Origin: Bugula neritina
Taxonomy: Eukaryota; Bryozoa; Gymnolaemata; Cheilostomatida; Bugulidae
Reading direction: 5' to 3'
Assembly: GCA_964035545.1 (NCBI GenBank)
Contig: OZ037773.1
Location: forward strand, 6,825,251-6,889,250
DNA: 64,000 bases
A program made the translations under genes and the position numbers. The notes under the pieces are model-generated. The model worked only from the letters and a program-made list of their open reading frames with translations, made no database searches and had not been told where the DNA came from. Numbering within the stretch: position 1 is the first letter of the stretch; the number at the start of each line of letters is the position of its first letter. Below are positions 62,501-64,000 of the stretch, in pieces.

Positions 62501-64000
62501 ACCATCCTCACTTTACACTGCTACACACTGTATGAGTTTATCTACTAAAATTAATTATTTTTCTCCTCCTTAAATGCTGCATAATTCAAATTATGTAACA
62601 ATCAACGCCCTAAGGTATAATTATATTACAATCTAATTATAGTACCTGGTACAACAATCTTTATAATATTTTGGAGTTGTGTGCTCAACAGCCAGAACAT
62701 AGTATTAGGCTTCAGATATCATTTGTGTGTTATATCAAACCAATCATTTGTCAACAACTACTGCAATATCTTTCTAGTATCATAAATAAGCTAATAATAA
62801 AAACAAAACAGGATCTCATTCTAGAAAACTAAGCCTACTTATATGAATGATCAAAGACGAAAACTATAATTTTACACCAAGCATAATTCATTAACATTAA
62901 CAATATACTAAATATTTCTGTTCTGAACTTATTTGTAATACTAATAAATGATAAACAATAAAACGTAGCCAAAAGGTGTGTTAGGTATGCAGTGGGCCAA
63001 ACAAAGTTAAATTTGTGTTCCATCATGACCTTGTACTTGAAATATTTGGTGGCAGCATGATTTGTTCAGAACCGCATATGTGCAGTATTTTAAGACAAAA
63101 CTTAACTTTTTTGCTAGAAATCACAATTAAGACTATACTCAAAGAGAAACTATAAGCACTGTAATATCTGTAATGCATTATATCCTGTCAAAACAAAGTC
63201 AAGTAAACTAAATTAATGATTTCTTTATGTTATAATTGATTGCTTTGCATATATATTGGTAATTAATTACAAGTCTTACTGAGCCATTTGCTAAGCACTA
63301 ATAGTTATTATAAATCATTTACTCTGACATAGATATGAACTAAGATATATATTGGATACTCTGTTTAAAATAGCATATGTTCTATACTTATAGTATTACT
63401 TAGTGTTAGCTGATGGCCCATTAGTGAAACACATAGATTATAGAAAGTAAACAAGGAGAAGTTGATATTAGTGCACAAATTTTAAACATGGTCATTTAGA
63501 ATGGGGAAAATCTATTAGGCGTGCAAAGGACTCTTGAAGTGGTATTGTTTACATAAAAACAATATCATTAGTCATGCAAATATAAATTGTCATAGTACAT
63601 GAAACAGTCATAATAAGTACTTCCATAATTATGATCACAATGGTGCAGGTCTGAGTGTTTTGTATTTATACTGTATTAGTATATATCGTTATTATCTGAC
63701 AGTGAAACTTGTATTTATTCCAAAAATCACCAGTTTGACTGTTTTAATAGACTGTGTCCTGAAATGCATATTGATTTGTTATACACTGTATACTGTTTTA
63801 ATACACTGCGAATTTTTCCAGGTCTATATGAGGCATATGCAGGTTTTAAAGTGAGAAAACCCTGTTATCTAGATTAAAAACGTAGCAAAAGAAGTTCAGA
63901 ATTTCTACTTCATGCCCCAAAACAAAATTTATAAGGAAAATTGGAGATTCAATATTGTCACTAGTGCACCAAAATGTTTGTATAGTAGCCCTATACTTAT
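59517..64000. other. Upstream region of the GPCR and AT-rich flank
   Basis: No coding gene supported. Likely holds the receptor's first intron and promoter, a TATAGATA-rich tandem repeat (60948-61067) and MITE-like fragments (61535-61660, 63845-63940). Confidence 0.4.
60948..61067. repeat. Tandem repeat rich in TAGATATA
   Basis: About four units of roughly 30 bases: TATAGATATATAGATA followed by alternating GGCAGA and GACAGA spacers. Confidence 0.8.

Overview
The window is AT-rich animal (metazoan) nuclear DNA. It has spliced genes with GT/AG introns, TATA boxes, AATAAA signals, tRNA-derived SINE-like copies, a LINE remnant and LTR-element remnants. Protein content (RhoGAP, galactose-3-O-sulfotransferase-like enzyme, rhodopsin-like receptor) fits an invertebrate; a lophotrochozoan is my guess, not shown. 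All gene models are built by eye from open frames, splice signals, intron phase and comparison between copies inside the window.

Left part (0.96-16.6 kb). A nine-exon RhoGAP-domain gene (960-4760, +) is followed by gene B1 (7133-8405, +), a secreted proline-rich precursor. A tandem duplication copied the 3' half of the RhoGAP gene plus B1. Unit 1 is about 3361-9440 and unit 2 about 9441-16587. Unit 2 therefore holds a dead RhoGAP 3' fragment (9666-11638) and a live-looking B2 (14184-15521). Unit 2 also gained a 454-bp solo-LTR-like insert and a dispersed hairpin-bearing repeat.

Middle-left (16.6-25.6 kb). A second tandem duplication carries gene C (17338-18969, +) and its broken copy D (21806-23338, +). 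C has a short collagen-like Gly-X-Y block and three furin-type sites. D has a Cys codon turned into a stop, and its repeat block is nearly gone. B1, B2, C and D share one architecture: signal peptide exon, basic/propeptide exon, then a last exon with a C-x7-C motif, a basic cleavage site, low-complexity repeats and a second C-x7-C motif as the very C-terminus. A fifth relative, F (31196-31833, -), lacks repeats and keeps both C-x7-C motifs. I do not recognise this family; it is the main candidate for something undescribed.

26.2-29.6 kb (+): a galactose-3-O-sulfotransferase-like gene with good core exons and an uncertain N-terminus. 45.6-47.9 kb (-): gene E, an unrecognised secreted protein with TATA box and 5' UTR exon; at least three decayed copies of its first coding exon lie on the plus strand at 38.9, 49.8 and 50.0 kb. 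A diverged segmental duplication pairs about 40.1-43.9 kb with about 50.8-54.1 kb. 58.4-59.5 kb (-): a class A GPCR with an NRY motif. The rest is mainly non-coding AT-rich DNA with SINE-, MITE-, LINE- and minisatellite-type repeats.
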